The notes beneath the pieces were generated by a model. It saw only the letters and a list, made by a program, of their open reading frames with translations. It was not told where the DNA came from and did no database searches. The position numbers and the translations under genes are program-made. This document shows, one piece after another, positions 37,871 through 52,320 of a DNA stretch of 64,000 nt; the stretch's first letter is position 1; the number at the start of each line of letters is the position of its first letter. This DNA is from Parietaria judaica (taxonomy: Eukaryota; Streptophyta; Magnoliopsida; Rosales; Urticaceae): assembly GCA_954871525.1 (NCBI GenBank), contig OX940871.1, forward strand, positions 27,936,586 through 28,000,585, written 5' to 3'.

Positions 37871-39445
37871 TTCGAACCAATTGAAAAAATAATGATTTTA
37901 GGGCTTATACATTGGAATTTGAATATAACAAGAGTTCTCATGCAAAAATATGCAAGGTTTAAATTGTTGAAGAGAAATGCCATAGGAAATGCTATAGCAT
38001 TTCCTATAGCATTTCTTAATTTTATAATTTTTACAACCTTAAATTTCGAACCAATTGAAAAAATGATGATTTTAGTGCTTATACATTGGAATTTTAATAT
38101 TACAAGCGTTCTCAGGCAAAAATATGCAAGGATTAAATTGTTGACGAGAAATTCCATAGGAAATGCTATAGCATTTCCTATAGCATTTCTTTATTTTACA
38201 TTGTTTACGACCTAAAATTTCGTACCAATTGAAAAAATAATGATTTTAGGGCTTATACGTTGGAATTGGAATATACCAAAAGTTCTCATGCAAAAATATG
38301 CAAGGATTAAATTGTTGACGAGAAATGCCATTGGAAATGCTATAGCATTTCCTTATTTTACTTTGTTTACAACCTAAAATTTTGAACCAATTGAAAAAAT
38401 AATGATTTTAGGGCTTATACATTGGAATTTTAATATTCCAAGCGTTCTCATGCAAAAATATGCAAGGATTAAATTACTGACGAGAAATGCCATAGGAAAT
38501 GCTATAGCATTTCCTATAGCATTTATTTATTTTACATTTTTTACACCCTTAAATTTCAAACCAATTGAAAAAATGATGATTTTAGGACTTATACATTGGA
38601 ATTTTAATATTACAAGCGTTCTCATGGAAAAATATGCAAGGATTTATTTGTTGACGAGAAATGCCATAGGAAATTCTATAGCATTTCCTATAGCATTTCT
38701 TTATTTTACATTGTTTACGACGGAAAATTTCGAACTAATTGAAAAAAAAATTATTTTAGGGCTTATACATTGGAATTTGAATATAACAAGAGTTCTCATG
38801 CAAAAATATGCAAGGTTTAAATTGTTGAAGAGAAATTCCATAGGAAATGCTATAGCATTTCCTATAGTATTTCTTTATTTTACATTTTTTATAACCTTAA
38901 ATTTCGAACCTATTGAAAAAATGATGATTTTAGGGCTTATACATTAGAATTTTAATATTACAAGCGTTCCCATGCAAAAATATGCAAGGATTAAATTGTT
39001 GACGAGAAAAGCCATTGGAAATGCTATAGCACTTCGTATAGCATTTCTTTATTTTACTTTGTTTACAACCTTAAAATTTGAACTAGTTAAAAAAATAATG
39101 ATTTTAGGGCTTATACATTGGAATTTTAATATTCCAAGCGTTCTCATGCAAAAATATGTAAGGATTAAATTATTGACGAGAAATGCCATAGGAAATGCTA
39201 TAGCATTTCCTATAGCATTTCTTTATTTTACATTTTTTACAACCTTAAATTTCGAACCAATTGAAAAAATGATGATTTTAGGGCTTATACATTGGAATTT
39301 TAATATTACATGCATTCTCATGCAAAAATATGCAAGGATTAAATTGTTGACGAGAAATGCCATAGGAAATGCTATAGCATTTCCTATAGCATTTCTTTAT
39401 TTTACATTGTTTACGACCTAAAATTTCGTATCAATTGAAAAAATA
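36545..39445 (+). repeat. 2901-bp segmental duplication, copy 1
   Basis: Every landmark in this block recurs 2901 bp downstream: monomers at 36871, 37371, 37892, 38402 and 38972 reappear at 39772, 40272, 40793, 41303 and 41873. Translated frames are identical on both strands. The block carries most of the 500-bp trimers. Confidence 0.93.
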
Positions 39446-42346
39446 ATGATTTTAGGGCTTATACGTTGGAATTTGAATATAACAAGAGTTCTCATGCAAA
39501 AATATGCAAGGTTTAAATTGTTGAACAAAAATGCCATAGGAAATGCTATAGCATTTCTTATAGCATTTCTTTATTTTACATTTTTTACAACCTTAAATTT
39601 CGAACCAATTGAAAAAATGATGATTTTAGGGCTTATACATTGGAATTTTAATATTACAAGCGTTGTCATGCAAAAATATGCAAGGATTAAATTGTTGACG
39701 AGAAAATTCCTATAGCATTTCTTTATTTTACATTTTTTCCAACCTTAAATTTCGAACCAATTGAAAAAATAATGATTTTAGGGCTAATACATTGGAATTT
39801 TAATATTACAAGCGTTCTCATGCAAAAATATGCAAGGATTAAATTGTTGACGAGAAATGCCATAGGAAATTCTATAGCATTTCCTATAGCATTTCTTTAT
39901 TTTACATTGTTTACGACCAAAAATTTCGAACCAATTGAAAAAATAATTATTTTAGGGCTTATACATTGGAATTTGAATATAACAAGAGTTCTCATGCAAA
40001 AATATGCAAGGTTTAAATTGTTGAACAAAAATGCCATAGGAAATGCTATAGCATTTCTTATAGCATTTCTTTATTTTACATTTTTTACAACCTTAAATTT
40101 CGAACCAATTGAAAAAATGATGATTTTCGGGCTTATACATTGGAATTTTAATATTACAAGCGTAGTCATGCAAAAATATGCAAGGATTAAATTGTTGACG
40201 AGAAATTTCCTATAGCATTTCTTTATTTTACATTTTTTCCAACCTTAAATTTCGAACCAATTGAAAAAATAATGATTTTAGGGCTTATACATTGGAATTT
40301 TAATATTACAAGCGTTCTCATGCAAAAATATGCAAGGATTAAATTGTTGACGAGAAATGCCATAGGAAATTCTATAGCATTTCCTATAGCATTTCTTTAT
40401 TTTACATTGTTTACGACCAAAAATTTCGAACCAATTGAAAAAATAATTATTTTAGGGCTTATACATTGGAATTTGAATATAACAAGAGTTCTCATGCAAA
40501 AATATGCAAGGTTTAAATTGTTGAACAAAAATGCCATAGGAAATGCTATAGCATTTCTTATAGCATTTCTTTATTTTTCATTTTTTACAACCTTAAATTT
40601 CGAACCAATTGAAAAAATGATGATTTTAGGGCTTATACATTGGAATTTTAATATTACAAGCGTTGTCATGCAAAAAATGCAAGGATTAAATTGTTGACGA
40701 GAAATGCCAGTGGAAATGCTATAGCATTTCCTATTGCATTTCTTTATTTTACATTGTTTACGACCTAAAATTTCGAACCAATTGAAAAAATAATGATTTT
40801 AGGGCTTATACATTGGAATTTGAATATAACAAGAGTTCTCATGCAAAAATATGCAAGGTTTAAATTGTTGAAGAGAAATGCCATAGGAAATGCTATAGCA
40901 TTTCCTATAGCATTTCTTAATTTTATAATTTTTACAACCTTAAATTTCGAACCAATTGAAAAAATGATGATTTTAGTGCTTATACATTGGAATTTTAATA
41001 TTACAAGCGTTCTCAGGCAAAAATATGCAAGGATTAAATTGTTGACGAGAAATTCCATAGGAAATGCTATAGCATTTCCTATAGCATTTCTTTATTTTAC
41101 ATTGTTTACGACCTAAAATTTCGTACCAATTGAAAAAATAATGATTTTAGGGCTTATACGTTGGAATTGGAATATACCAAAAGTTCTCATGCAAAAATAT
41201 GCAAGGATTAAATTGTTGACGAGAAATGCCATTGGAAATGCTATAGCATTTCCTTATTTTACTTTGTTTACAACCTAAAATTTTGAACCAATTGAAAAAA
41301 TAATGATTTTAGGGCTTATACATTGGAATTTTAATATTCCAAGCGTTCTCATGCAAAAATATGCAAGGATTAAATTACTGACGAGAAATGCCATAGGAAA
41401 TGCTATAGCATTTCCTATAGCATTTATTTATTTTACATTTTTTACACCCTTAAATTTCAAACCAATTGAAAAAATGATGATTTTAGGACTTATACATTGG
41501 AATTTTAATATTACAAGCGTTCTCATGGAAAAATATGCAAGGATTTATTTGTTGACGAGAAATGCCATAGGAAATTCTATAGCATTTCCTATAGCATTTC
41601 TTTATTTTACATTGTTTACGACGGAAAATTTCGAACTAATTGAAAAAAAAATTATTTTAGGGCTTATACATTGGAATTTGAATATAACAAGAGTTCTCAT
41701 GCAAAAATATGCAAGGTTTAAATTGTTGAAGAGAAATTCCATAGGAAATGCTATAGCATTTCCTATAGTATTTCTTTATTTTACATTTTTTATAACCTTA
41801 AATTTCGAACCTATTGAAAAAATGATGATTTTAGGGCTTATACATTAGAATTTTAATATTACAAGCGTTCCCATGCAAAAATATGCAAGGATTAAATTGT
41901 TGACGAGAAAAGCCATTGGAAATGCTATAGCACTTCGTATAGCATTTCTTTATTTTACTTTGTTTACAACCTTAAAATTTGAACTAGTTAAAAAAATAAT
42001 GATTTTAGGGCTTATACATTGGAATTTTAATATTCCAAGCGTTCTCATGCAAAAATATGTAAGGATTAAATTATTGACGAGAAATGCCATAGGAAATGCT
42101 ATAGCATTTCCTATAGCATTTCTTTATTTTACATTTTTTACAACCTTAAATTTCGAACCAATTGAAAAAATGATGATTTTAGGGCTTATACATTGGAATT
42201 TTAATATTACATGCATTCTCATGCAAAAATATGCAAGGATTAAATTGTTGACGAGAAATGCCATAGGAAATGCTATAGCATTTCCTATAGCATTTCTTTA
42301 TTTTACATTGTTTACGACCTAAAATTTCGTATCAATTGAAAAAATA
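39446..42346 (+). repeat. 2901-bp segmental duplication, copy 2
   Basis: The join with copy 1 lies in a chimaeric monomer at 39446, which begins as L' (ATACGTTGG) and continues as the TTGAACAAAAATGCC L monomer. The exchange therefore happened in the roughly 40 bp these two share (about 39472-39511). I found no difference from copy 1 in the segments I compared. Confidence 0.93.
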
Positions 42347-42508
42347 ATGATTTTAGGGCTTATACGTTGGAATTTGAATATAACAAGAGTTCTCATGCAA
42401 AAATATGCAAGGATTAAATTGTTGACGAGAAATGCCATTGGAAATGCTATAGCATTTATTTATTTTACTTTGTTTACAACCTAAAATTTCGAACCAATTG
42501 AAAAAATA
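41303..42508 (+). repeat. 1206-bp 7-mer tandem duplication, copy 1
   Basis: Monomers at 41303 and 41873 recur at 42509 and 43079, an offset of 1206 bp. Private markers include TTTACACCCTTAAATTTC, GGATTTATTTGTTGACG, GACGGAAAATTTC and GAACTAGTTAAAAAAATAATG. Confidence 0.92.
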
Positions 42509-43714
42509 ATGATTTTAGGGCATATACATTGGAATTTTAATATTCCAAGCGTTCTCATGCAAAAATATGCAAGGATTAAATTACTGACGAGAAATGCCAT
42601 AGGAAATGCTATAGCATTTCCTATAGCATTTATTTATTTTACATTTTTTACACCCTTAAATTTCAAACCAATTGAAAAAATGATGATTTTAGGACTTATA
42701 CATTGGAATTTTAATATTACAAGCGTTCTCATGGAAAAATATGCAAGGATTTATTTGTTGACGAGAAATGCCATAGGAAATTCTATAGCATTTCCTATAG
42801 CATTTCTTTATTTTACATTGTTTACGACGGAAAATTTCGAACTAATTGAAAAAAAAATTATTTTAGGGCTTATACATTGGAATTTGAATATAACAAGAGT
42901 TCTCATGCAAAAATATGCAAGGTTTAAATTGTTGAAGAGAAATTCCATAGGAAATGCTATAGCATTTCCTATAGTATTTCTTTATTTTACATTTTTTATA
43001 ACCTTAAATTTCGAACCTATTGAAAAAATGATGATTTTAGGGCTTATACATTAGAATTTTAATATTACAAGCGTTCCCATGCAAAAATATGCAAGGATTA
43101 AATTGTTGACGAGAAAAGCCATTGGAAATGCTATAGCACTTCGTATAGCATTTCTTTATTTTACTTTGTTTACAACCTTAAAATTTGAACTAGTTAAAAA
43201 AATAATGATTTTAGGGCTTATACATTGGAATTTTAATATTCCAAGCGTTCTCATGCAAAAATATGTAAGGATTAAATTATTGACGAGAAATGCCATAGGA
43301 AATGCTATAGCATTTCTTATAGCATTTCTTTATTTTACATTTTTTACAACCTTAAATTTCGAACCAATTGAAAAAATGATGATTTTAGGGCTTATACATT
43401 GGAATTTTAATATTACATGCATTCTCATGCAAAAATATGCAAGGATTAAATTGTTGACGAGAAATGCCATAGGAAATGCTATAGCATTTCCTATAGCATT
43501 TCTTTATTTTACATTGTTTACGACCTAAAATTTCGTATCAATTGAAAAAATAATGATTTTAGGGCTTATACGTTGGAATTTGAATATAACAAGAGTTCTC
43601 ATGCAAAAATATGCAAGGATTAAATTGTTGACGAGAAATGCCATTGGAAATGCTATAGCATTTATTTATTTTACTTTGTTTACAACCTAAAATTTCGAAC
43701 CAATTGAAAAAATA
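42509..43714 (+). repeat. 1206-bp 7-mer tandem duplication, copy 2
   Basis: It differs from copy 1 by very few bases, for example GGGCATATACATTGG instead of GGGCTTATACATTGG at the start and CATTTCTTATAGC near 43315. The start of a third copy is seen at 43715, which also has GGGCATATACA and then diverges at about 43790. Confidence 0.92.
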
Positions 43715-46267
43715 ATGATTTTAGGGCATATACATTGGAATTTTAATATTCCAAGCGTTCTCATGCAAAAATATGCAAGGATTAAATTGTTGACGAGAAA
43801 TGCCATAGGAAATGCTATAGCATTTCCTATAGCATTTCTTTATTTTACATTTTTTACAACCTTAAATTTCGAACCAATTGAAAAAATAATGATTTTAGGG
43901 CTTATACATTGGAATTTTAATATTACAAGCGTCTCATGCAAAAATATTCAAGGATTAAATTGTTGAAGAGAAATGCCATAGGAAATTCTATAGCATTTCC
44001 TATAGCATTTCTTTATTTTACATTGTTTACGATCGAAAATTTCGAACCAATTAAAAAAATAATTATTTTAGGGTTTATACATTGGAATTTGAATATAACA
44101 AGAGTTCTCATGCAAAAATATGCAAGGTTTAAATTGTTGAAGAGAAATGCCATAGGAAATGCTATAGCATTTCCTATAGTATTTCTTTATTTTACATTTT
44201 TTATAACCTTAAATTTTGAACCAATTGAAAAAATGATGATTTTAGGGCTTATACATTAGAATTTTAATATTACAAGCGTTCCCAAGCAAAAATATGCAAG
44301 GATTAAATTGTTGACGAGAAAAGCCATTGGAAATGCTATAGCACTTCGTATAGCATTTCTTTATTTTACTTTGTTTACAACCTTAAATTTCGAACCAATT
44401 GAAAAAATAATGATTTTAGGGCTTATACATTGGAATTTTAATATTCCAAGCGTTCTCATGCAAAAATATGTAAGGATTAAATTATTGACGAGAAATGCCA
44501 TAGGAAATGCTATAGCATTTCCTATAGCATTTCTTTACTTTACATTTTTTACAACCTTAAATTTTGAACCAATTGAAAAAATGTTGATTTTAGGGCTTAT
44601 ACATTGGAATTTTAATATTACAAGCGTTCTCATGCAAAAATATGCAAAGATTAAATTGTTGACGAGAAATGCCATAGGAAATGCTATAGCATTTCCTATA
44701 GCATTTCTTTATTTTACATTGTTTACGACCTAAAATTTCGTACCAATTGAAAAAATAATGATTTTAGGGCTTATACGTTGGAATTTGAATGTAACAAGAG
44801 CTCTCATGCAAAAATATGCAAGGATTAAATTGTTGACGAGAAATTCCATTGGAAATGCTATAGCATTTCTTTATTTTACTTTGTTTACAACCTAAAATTT
44901 CGAACCAATTGAAAAAATAATGATTTTAGGGCTTATACATTGTAATTTTAATATTCCAAGCGTTCTCATGCAAAAATATGCAAGGATACTGACGAGAAAT
45001 GCCATAGGAAATGCTATAGCATTTCCTATAGCATTTCTTTATTTTACATTTTTTACAACCTTAAATTTCAAACCAATTTAAAAAAATGATGATTTTAGGG
45101 CTTATACATTGGAATTTTAATATTACAAGCGTTCTCATGCAAAAATATGCAAGGATTAAATTGTTGACGAGAAATGCCATAGGAAATGCTATAGCATTTC
45201 CTATAGCATTTCTTTATTTTACATTTTTTACAACCTTAAATTTCGAACCAATTGAAAAAATAATGATTTTAGGTCTTATACATTGGAATTTTAATATTAC
45301 AAGCGTTCTCATGCAAAAATATGCAAGGATTAAATTGTTGACGAGAAATGCCATAGGAAATTCTATAGCATTTCCTATGACCAAAAATTTCGAACCAATT
45401 GAAAAAATAATTATTTTAGGGCTTATACATTGGAATTTGAATATAACAAGAGTTCTCATGCAAAAATATGCAAGGTTTAAATTGTTGAAGAGAAATGCCA
45501 TAGCAAATGCTATAGCATTTCCTATAGCATTTCTTTATTTTACATTTTTTACAACCTTAAATTTCGAACCAATTGAAAAAATGATGATTTTAGGGCTTAT
45601 ACATTGGAATTTTAATATTACAAGCGTTCTCATGCAAAAATATGCAAGGATTAAATTGTTGACGAGAAATGCCATTGGAAATGCTATAGCGTTTCGTATA
45701 GCATTTATTTATTTTACTTTGTTTACAACCTAAAAATTCGAACTAGTTGAAAAAATAATGATTTTAGGGCTTATACATTGGAATTTTAATATTCCAAGCG
45801 TTCTCATGCAAAAATATGTAATGATTAAATTATTGACGATAAATGCCATAGGAAATGCTATAGCATTTCCTAAGCATTTCTTTATTTTACATTTTTTACA
45901 ACCTTAAATTTCGAACCAATTGAAAAAATTATGATTTTAGGGCTTATACATTGGAATTTTAATATTACATGCGTTCTCATGCAAAAATATGCAAGGATTA
46001 AATTGTTGACGAGAAATGCCATAGGAAATGCTATAGCATTTCCTATAGCATTTCTTTTATTTTACATTGTTTACGACCTAAAATTTCGTACCAATTGAAA
46101 AAATAATGATTTTAGGGCTTATACGTTGAAATTTAAATATAACAATAGTTCTCATGCAAAAATATGTAAGGATTAAATTGTTGACGAGAAATGCCATTGG
46201 AAATGCTATAGCATTTCTTTATTTTACTTTGTTTACAACCTAAAATTTCGAACCAATTGAAAAAATA
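43715..46267 (+). repeat. Satellite array, region C part 2
   Basis: Fifteen monomers of P, T, L and L' type. Notable lesions are ACAAGCGTCTCATGC (one T lost, near 43930), CAAGGATACTGACGAG (about 10 bp lost, near 44985), and TTTCCTATGACCAAAAATTTC near 45375. In the last, 36 bp between dyad and tail are missing. No gene or foreign insertion is seen. Confidence 0.92.
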
Positions 46268-47969
46268 ATGATTTTAGGGCTTATACATTGGAATTTTAAT
46301 ATTCCAAGCGTTCTCATGCAAAAATATGCAAGGATTAAATTACTGACGAGAAATGCCATAGGAAATTCTATAGCATTTCCTATAGCATTTATTTATTTTA
46401 CATTTTTTACAACCTTAAATTTCAAACCAATTGAAAAAATGATGATTTTAGGGCTTATACATTGGAATTTTAATATTACAAGCATTCTCATGCAAAAATA
46501 TTCAAGGATTAAATTGTTGACGAGAAATGCCATAGGAAATGTAGCATTTCCTATTGCATTTCTTTATTTTACATTGTTTACGACCTAAAATTTCGAAACA
46601 ATTGAAAAAATAATTATTTTAGGGCTTATACGTTGGAATTTGAATATAACAAGAGTTCTCATGCAAAAATATGCAAGGATTAAATTGTTGACGAGAAATG
46701 CCATATGAAATGCTATAGCATTTCGTATAGCATTTCTTTATTTTACTTTCTTTACAACCTAAAATTTCGAACCAATTGAAAAAACAATGATTTTAGGGAT
46801 TATACATTGGAATTTTAATATTCCAAGCGTTCTCATGCAAAAATATGCAAGGATTAAATTGTTGACGAGAAATGCCATAGGAAATGCTATAGCATTTCCT
46901 ATAGCATTTCTTTATTTTACTTTTTTACAACCTTAAATTTCGAACCAATTGAAAAAATAATGATTTTAGTTCTTATACATTGGAATTTTAATATTACAAG
47001 CGTTCTCATGCAAAAATATGCAAGGATTAAATTGTTGACGAGAAATGCCATAGGAAATTCTATAGCATTTCCTATAGCATTTCTTTATTTTACATTGTTT
47101 ACGACCGAAATTTTCGAACCAATTGAAAAAATAATTATTTTAGGGCTTATACATTGGAATTTGAATATAACAAGAGTTCTCATGCAAAAATATGCAAGGT
47201 TTAAATTGTTGAAGAGAAATGCCATAGGAAATGCTATAGCATTTCTTTATTTTACATTTTTTACAACCTTAAATTTCGAACCAATTGAAAAAATGATGAT
47301 TTTAGGGCTTATACGTTGGAATTTTAATATTACAAGCGTTCTCATGCAAAAATATGCAAGGATTAAATTGTTGACGAGAAATGCCATTGGAAATGCTATA
47401 GCATTTCGTATAGCATTTCATTATTTTACTTTGTTTACAACCTAAAAATTTGAACTAGTTGAAAAAATAATGATTTTAGGGCTTATACATTGGAATTTTA
47501 ATATTCCAAGCGTTCTCATGCAAAAATATGTAAGGATTAAATTATTGACGAGAAATGCCTATAGCATTTCCTATGGCATTTCTTTATTTTACATTTTTTA
47601 CAACCTTAAATTTCGAACCAATTGAAAAAATTATGATTTTAGGGCTTATACATTGGAATTTTAATATTACATGCGTTCTCATGCAAAAATATGCAAGAAT
47701 TAAATTGTTGACGAGAAATGCCATAGGAAATGCTATAGCATTTCCTATAACATTTCTTTTATTTTACATTGTTTACGACCTAAAATTTCGTACCAATTGA
47801 AAAAATAATGATTTTAGGGCTTATACGTTGGAATTTGAATATAACAATAGTTCTCATGCAAAAATATGTAAGGATTAAATTGTTGACGAGAAATGCCATT
47901 GGAAATGCTATAGCATTTCTTTATTTTACTTTGCTTACAACCTAAAATTTCGAACCAATTGAAAAAATA
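46268..47969 (+). repeat. 1702-bp 10-mer duplication, copy 1
   Basis: The P-T pair at 46268 recurs at 47970 with shared private features: GGAAATTCTATAGC in P, and GGAAATGTAGCATTTCC (4-bp dyad loss) in T. An extra T in CATTTCTTTTATTTTAC occurs at 46051 and 47753. All three have a 1702-bp offset. Confidence 0.85.
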
Positions 47970-49534
47970 ATGATATTAGGGCTTATACATTGGAATTTTA
48001 ATATTCCAAGCGTTCTCATGCAAAAATATGCAAGGACTAAATTACTGACGCGAAATGCCATAGGAAATTCTATAGCATTTCCTATAGCATTTATTTATTT
48101 TACATTTTTTACAACCTTAAATTTCAAACCAATTGAAAAAATGATTATTTTAGGGCTTATACATTGGAATTTTAATATTACAAGCGTTCTCATGCAAAAA
48201 TATGCAAGGATTAAATTGTTGACGAGAAATGCCATAGGAAATGTAGCATTTCCTATTGCATTTCTTTATTTTACATTGTTTACGACCTAAAATTTTGAAA
48301 CAATTGAAAAAATAATTATTTTAGGGCTTATACGGCTGAATTTGAATATAACAAGAGTTCTCATGCAAAAATATGCAAGGATTAAATTGTTGACGAGAAA
48401 TGCCATATGAAATGCTATAGCATTTCGTATAGCATTTCTTTAATTTACTTTGTTTACAACCTAAAATTTCGAACCTGTTGAAAAAAAACAATGATTTTAG
48501 GGCTTATACATTGGAATTTTAATATTCCAAGCGTTCTCATGCAAAAATATGCAAGTATTAAATTGTTGACGAGAAATGCCATAGGAAATGCTATAGCATT
48601 TCCTATAGCATTTCTTTATTTTACATTTTTTACAACCTTAAATTTCGAACAAATTGAAAAAATAATGATTTTAGGTCTTATACATTGGAATTTTAATACT
48701 ACAAGCGTTCTCATGCAAAAATATGCAAGGATTAAATTGTTGACGAGAAATGCCATATGAAATGCTATAACATTTCGTATAGCATTTCTTTATTTAACTT
48801 TGTTTACAACCTAAAATTTCGAACCAATTGAAAAAACAATGATTTTAGGGCTTATACATTGGAATTTTAATATTCCAAGCGTTCTCATGCAAAAATATGC
48901 AAGGATTAAATTGTTGATGAGAAATGCCATAGGAAATGCTATAGCATTTCCCATAGCATTTCTTTATTTTACATTTTTTACAACCTTAAATTTCGAACCA
49001 ATTGAAAAAATAATGATTTTAGGGCTTATACATTGGAATTTTAATATTACAAGCGTTCTCATGCAAAAATATGCAAGGATTAAATTGTTGACGAGAAATG
49101 CCATAGGAAATTCTATAGCATTTCCTATAGCATTTCTTTATTTTACATTGTTTACGACCGAAAATTTCGAACCAATTGAAAAAATAATTATTTTAGGGCT
49201 TATACATTTGAATTTGAATATAACAAGAGTTCTCATGCAAAAATATGCAAGGTTTAAATTGTTGAAGAGAATTGCCATAGGAAATGCTATAGCATTTCCT
49301 ATAGCATTTCTTTATTTTACATTTTTTACAACCTTAAATTTCGAACCAATTGAAAAAATGATGATTTTAGGGCTTATACATTGGAATTTTAATATTACAA
49401 GCGTTCTCATGCAAAAATATGCAAGGATTAAATTGTTGACGATAAATGCCATTGGAAATGCTATAGCATTTCGTATAGCATTTCTTTATTTTACTTTGTT
49501 TACAACCTAAAAATTCGAACTAGTTGAAAAAATA
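47970..49534 (+). repeat. 1702-bp duplication, copy 2 (partial), then a four-monomer open block
   Basis: The first monomers match copy 1. The rest includes two P-initiated runs at 48491 and 48839. The second is P-T-L-T, equivalent to the block at 34317. Confidence 0.8.
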
Positions 49535-52320
49535 ATGATTTTAGGGCTTATACATTGGAATTTTAATATTCCAAGCGTTCTCATGCAAAAATATGCAAGG
49601 ATTAAATTGTTGATGAGAAATGCCATAGGAAATGCTATAGCATTTCCTATAGCATTTCTTTATTTTACATTTTTTACAACCTTAAATTTTGAACCAATTG
49701 AAAAAATAATGATTTTAGGGCTTATACATTGGAATTTTAATATTACAAGCGTTCTCGTGCAAAAATATGCAAGGATTAAATTGTTGACGAGAAATGCCAT
49801 AGGAAATGCTCCTATAGCATTTTTTTTATTTTACATTGTTTACGACCTAAAATTTCGTACCAATTGAAAAAATAATGATTTTAGGGCTTATAAATTGGAA
49901 TTTGAATATAAAAAGAGTTCTCATGCCAAAATATGCAAGGATTAAATTGTTGAAGAGAAATGCCATAGGAAATGCTAGCATTTCCTATAGCATTTCTTTA
50001 TTTTACATTTTTTACAACCTTAAATTTCTAACCAATTGAAAAAATAATGATTTTAGGGCTTATTCATTGGAATTTTAATATTACAAGCGTTCTCATGAAA
50101 AAATATGCAAGGATTAAATTGTTGACGAGAAATGTCATAGGAAATGCTATAGCATTTCTTATAGCATTTCTTTATTTTACATTGTTTATGACCTAAAATT
50201 TCGAACCAATTATAAAAATAATGATTTTAGGGCTTATACATTGGAATTTGAATATAACAAGAGTTCTCATGCAAAAATATGCAAGGATTAAATTGTTGAC
50301 GAGAAATGCCATAGGAAATGCCATAGCATTTCCTATAGCATTTCTTTATTTTACATTGTTTACGACCTAAAATTTTGAACCAATTGAAAAAATAATGATT
50401 TTAGGGCTTATACGTTGGAATTTGAATATAACAAGAGTTCTCATGCAAAAATATGCAAGGATTAAATTGTTGACGAGAAATGTCATTGGAAATGCTATAG
50501 CATTTCTTTATTTTACTTTGTTTACAACCTAAAATTTCGAACCAATTGAAAAAATAATGATTTTAGGGCTTATACATTGGAATTTTAATATTCCAAGCGT
50601 TCTCATGCAAAAATATGCAAGGATTAAATTACTGACGAGAAATGCCATAGGAAATGCTATAGCATTTCATATAGCATTTATTTATTTTACATTTTTTACG
50701 ACCTTAAATTTCAAACCAATTGAAAAAATGATGATTTTAGGGCTTGTAAATTTGAATTTTAATATTACAAGCGTTCTCATGCAAAAATATGCAAGGATTA
50801 AATTGTTGACGAGAAATGCCATAGGAAATGCTATAGCATTTCTTTATTTTACATTGTTTACGACCTAAAATTTCAAACCAATTGAAAAAATAATGATTTT
50901 AGGGCTTATACATTGGAATTTGAATATAACAAGAATTCTCATGCAAAAATATGCAAGGATTAAATTGTTGACGAGAAATTCCTATAGCATTTATTATGGC
51001 ATAATTTTCCAAGGATTAAATAGCAAAAATAGCATTTCCTATAGCATTTCTTTATTTTACATTTTTTACAACCTTAAATTTTGAACCAATTGAAAAAATA
51101 ATGATTTTAGGGCTTATATATTGGAATTTTAATATTACAAGCGTTCTCATGCAAAAATATGCAAGGATTAAATTGTTGATGAGAAATGCTATAGGAAATG
51201 TATTTCCTAATGCATTTCTTTATTTTACACTATTTACGACCTAAAATTTCGAACGAATTGAAAAAATAATGATTTTAGGGCTTATACATTGGAATTTTAA
51301 TATAACAAGAGTTCTCATGCAAAAATATGCAAGGATTAAACTGTTGACGAGAAATGCCATAGGAAATGCTATAGCATTTCCTATAGAATTTCTTTATTTA
51401 TATTTTTTACAACCTTAAATTTCTAACCAATTGAAAAAAAAAATTATTTTAGGGCTTATACAATGGAATTTTAATATTACAAGCGTTCTCATATAAAAAT
51501 ATGCAAGGATTAAATTGTTGACGAGAAATTCCATAGGAAATGCTATAGCATTTCCTATAGCATTTTTTTATTTTACAATATTTACGACCTAAAATTTCGA
51601 ACCAATTGAAAAATAATGATTTTAGGGCTTATACATTGGAATTTGAATATAACAAGAGTTCTCATGCAAAAACATGCAAGGATTAAATTGTTTACGAGAA
51701 ATGCCATAGGAAATGCTATAGCATTTCTTATAGCATTTCTTTATTTTACATTGTTTACGACCTAAAATTTCAAACCAATTGAAAAAATAATGATTTTAGG
51801 GCTTATACATTGGAATTTTAATATTCCAAGCGTTCTCATGCAAAAATATGCAAGGATTAAATTACTGACGAGAAATGCCATAGGAAATGCTATAGATGAT
51901 TTTAGGGCTTATACATTTGAATTTTAATATTACAGGCGTTCTCATGCAAAAATATGCAAGGATTAAATTGTTGACGAGAAATGCCATAGGAAATGCTATA
52001 GCATTTCTTTATTTTACATTGTTTATGACCTAAAATTTCAAACCAATTAAAAAAATAATGATTTTAGGGCTTATACATTGGAATTTGAATATAACAAGAA
52101 TTCTCATGCAAAAATATGCAAGGATTAAATTGTTGACGAGAAATGCCATAGGAAATGCAATAGCATTTCCTATAGCATTTCTTTATTTTACATTTTTTAC
52201 AACCTTAAATTTTGAACCAATTGAAAAAATAATGATTTTAGGGCTTATACATTGGAATTTTAATATTACCAGCGTTCCGATGCAAAAATATGCAAGGATT
52301 AAATTGTTGACGAGAAATGC
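49535..52320 (+). repeat. Satellite array, region C part 3, with two broken monomers
   Basis: About 16 monomers. The monomer at 50893 is 208 bp long because about 40 bp of scrambled sequence (around 50991-51030) replace the normal dyad. The P monomer at 51790 is only 106 bp: it runs to ATGCTATAG and jumps 68 bp to the next ATGATTTTAGGGC at 51896. Other monomers have GGAAATGTATTTCCTAATGC in place of the usual dyad (51200). Confidence 0.88.
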
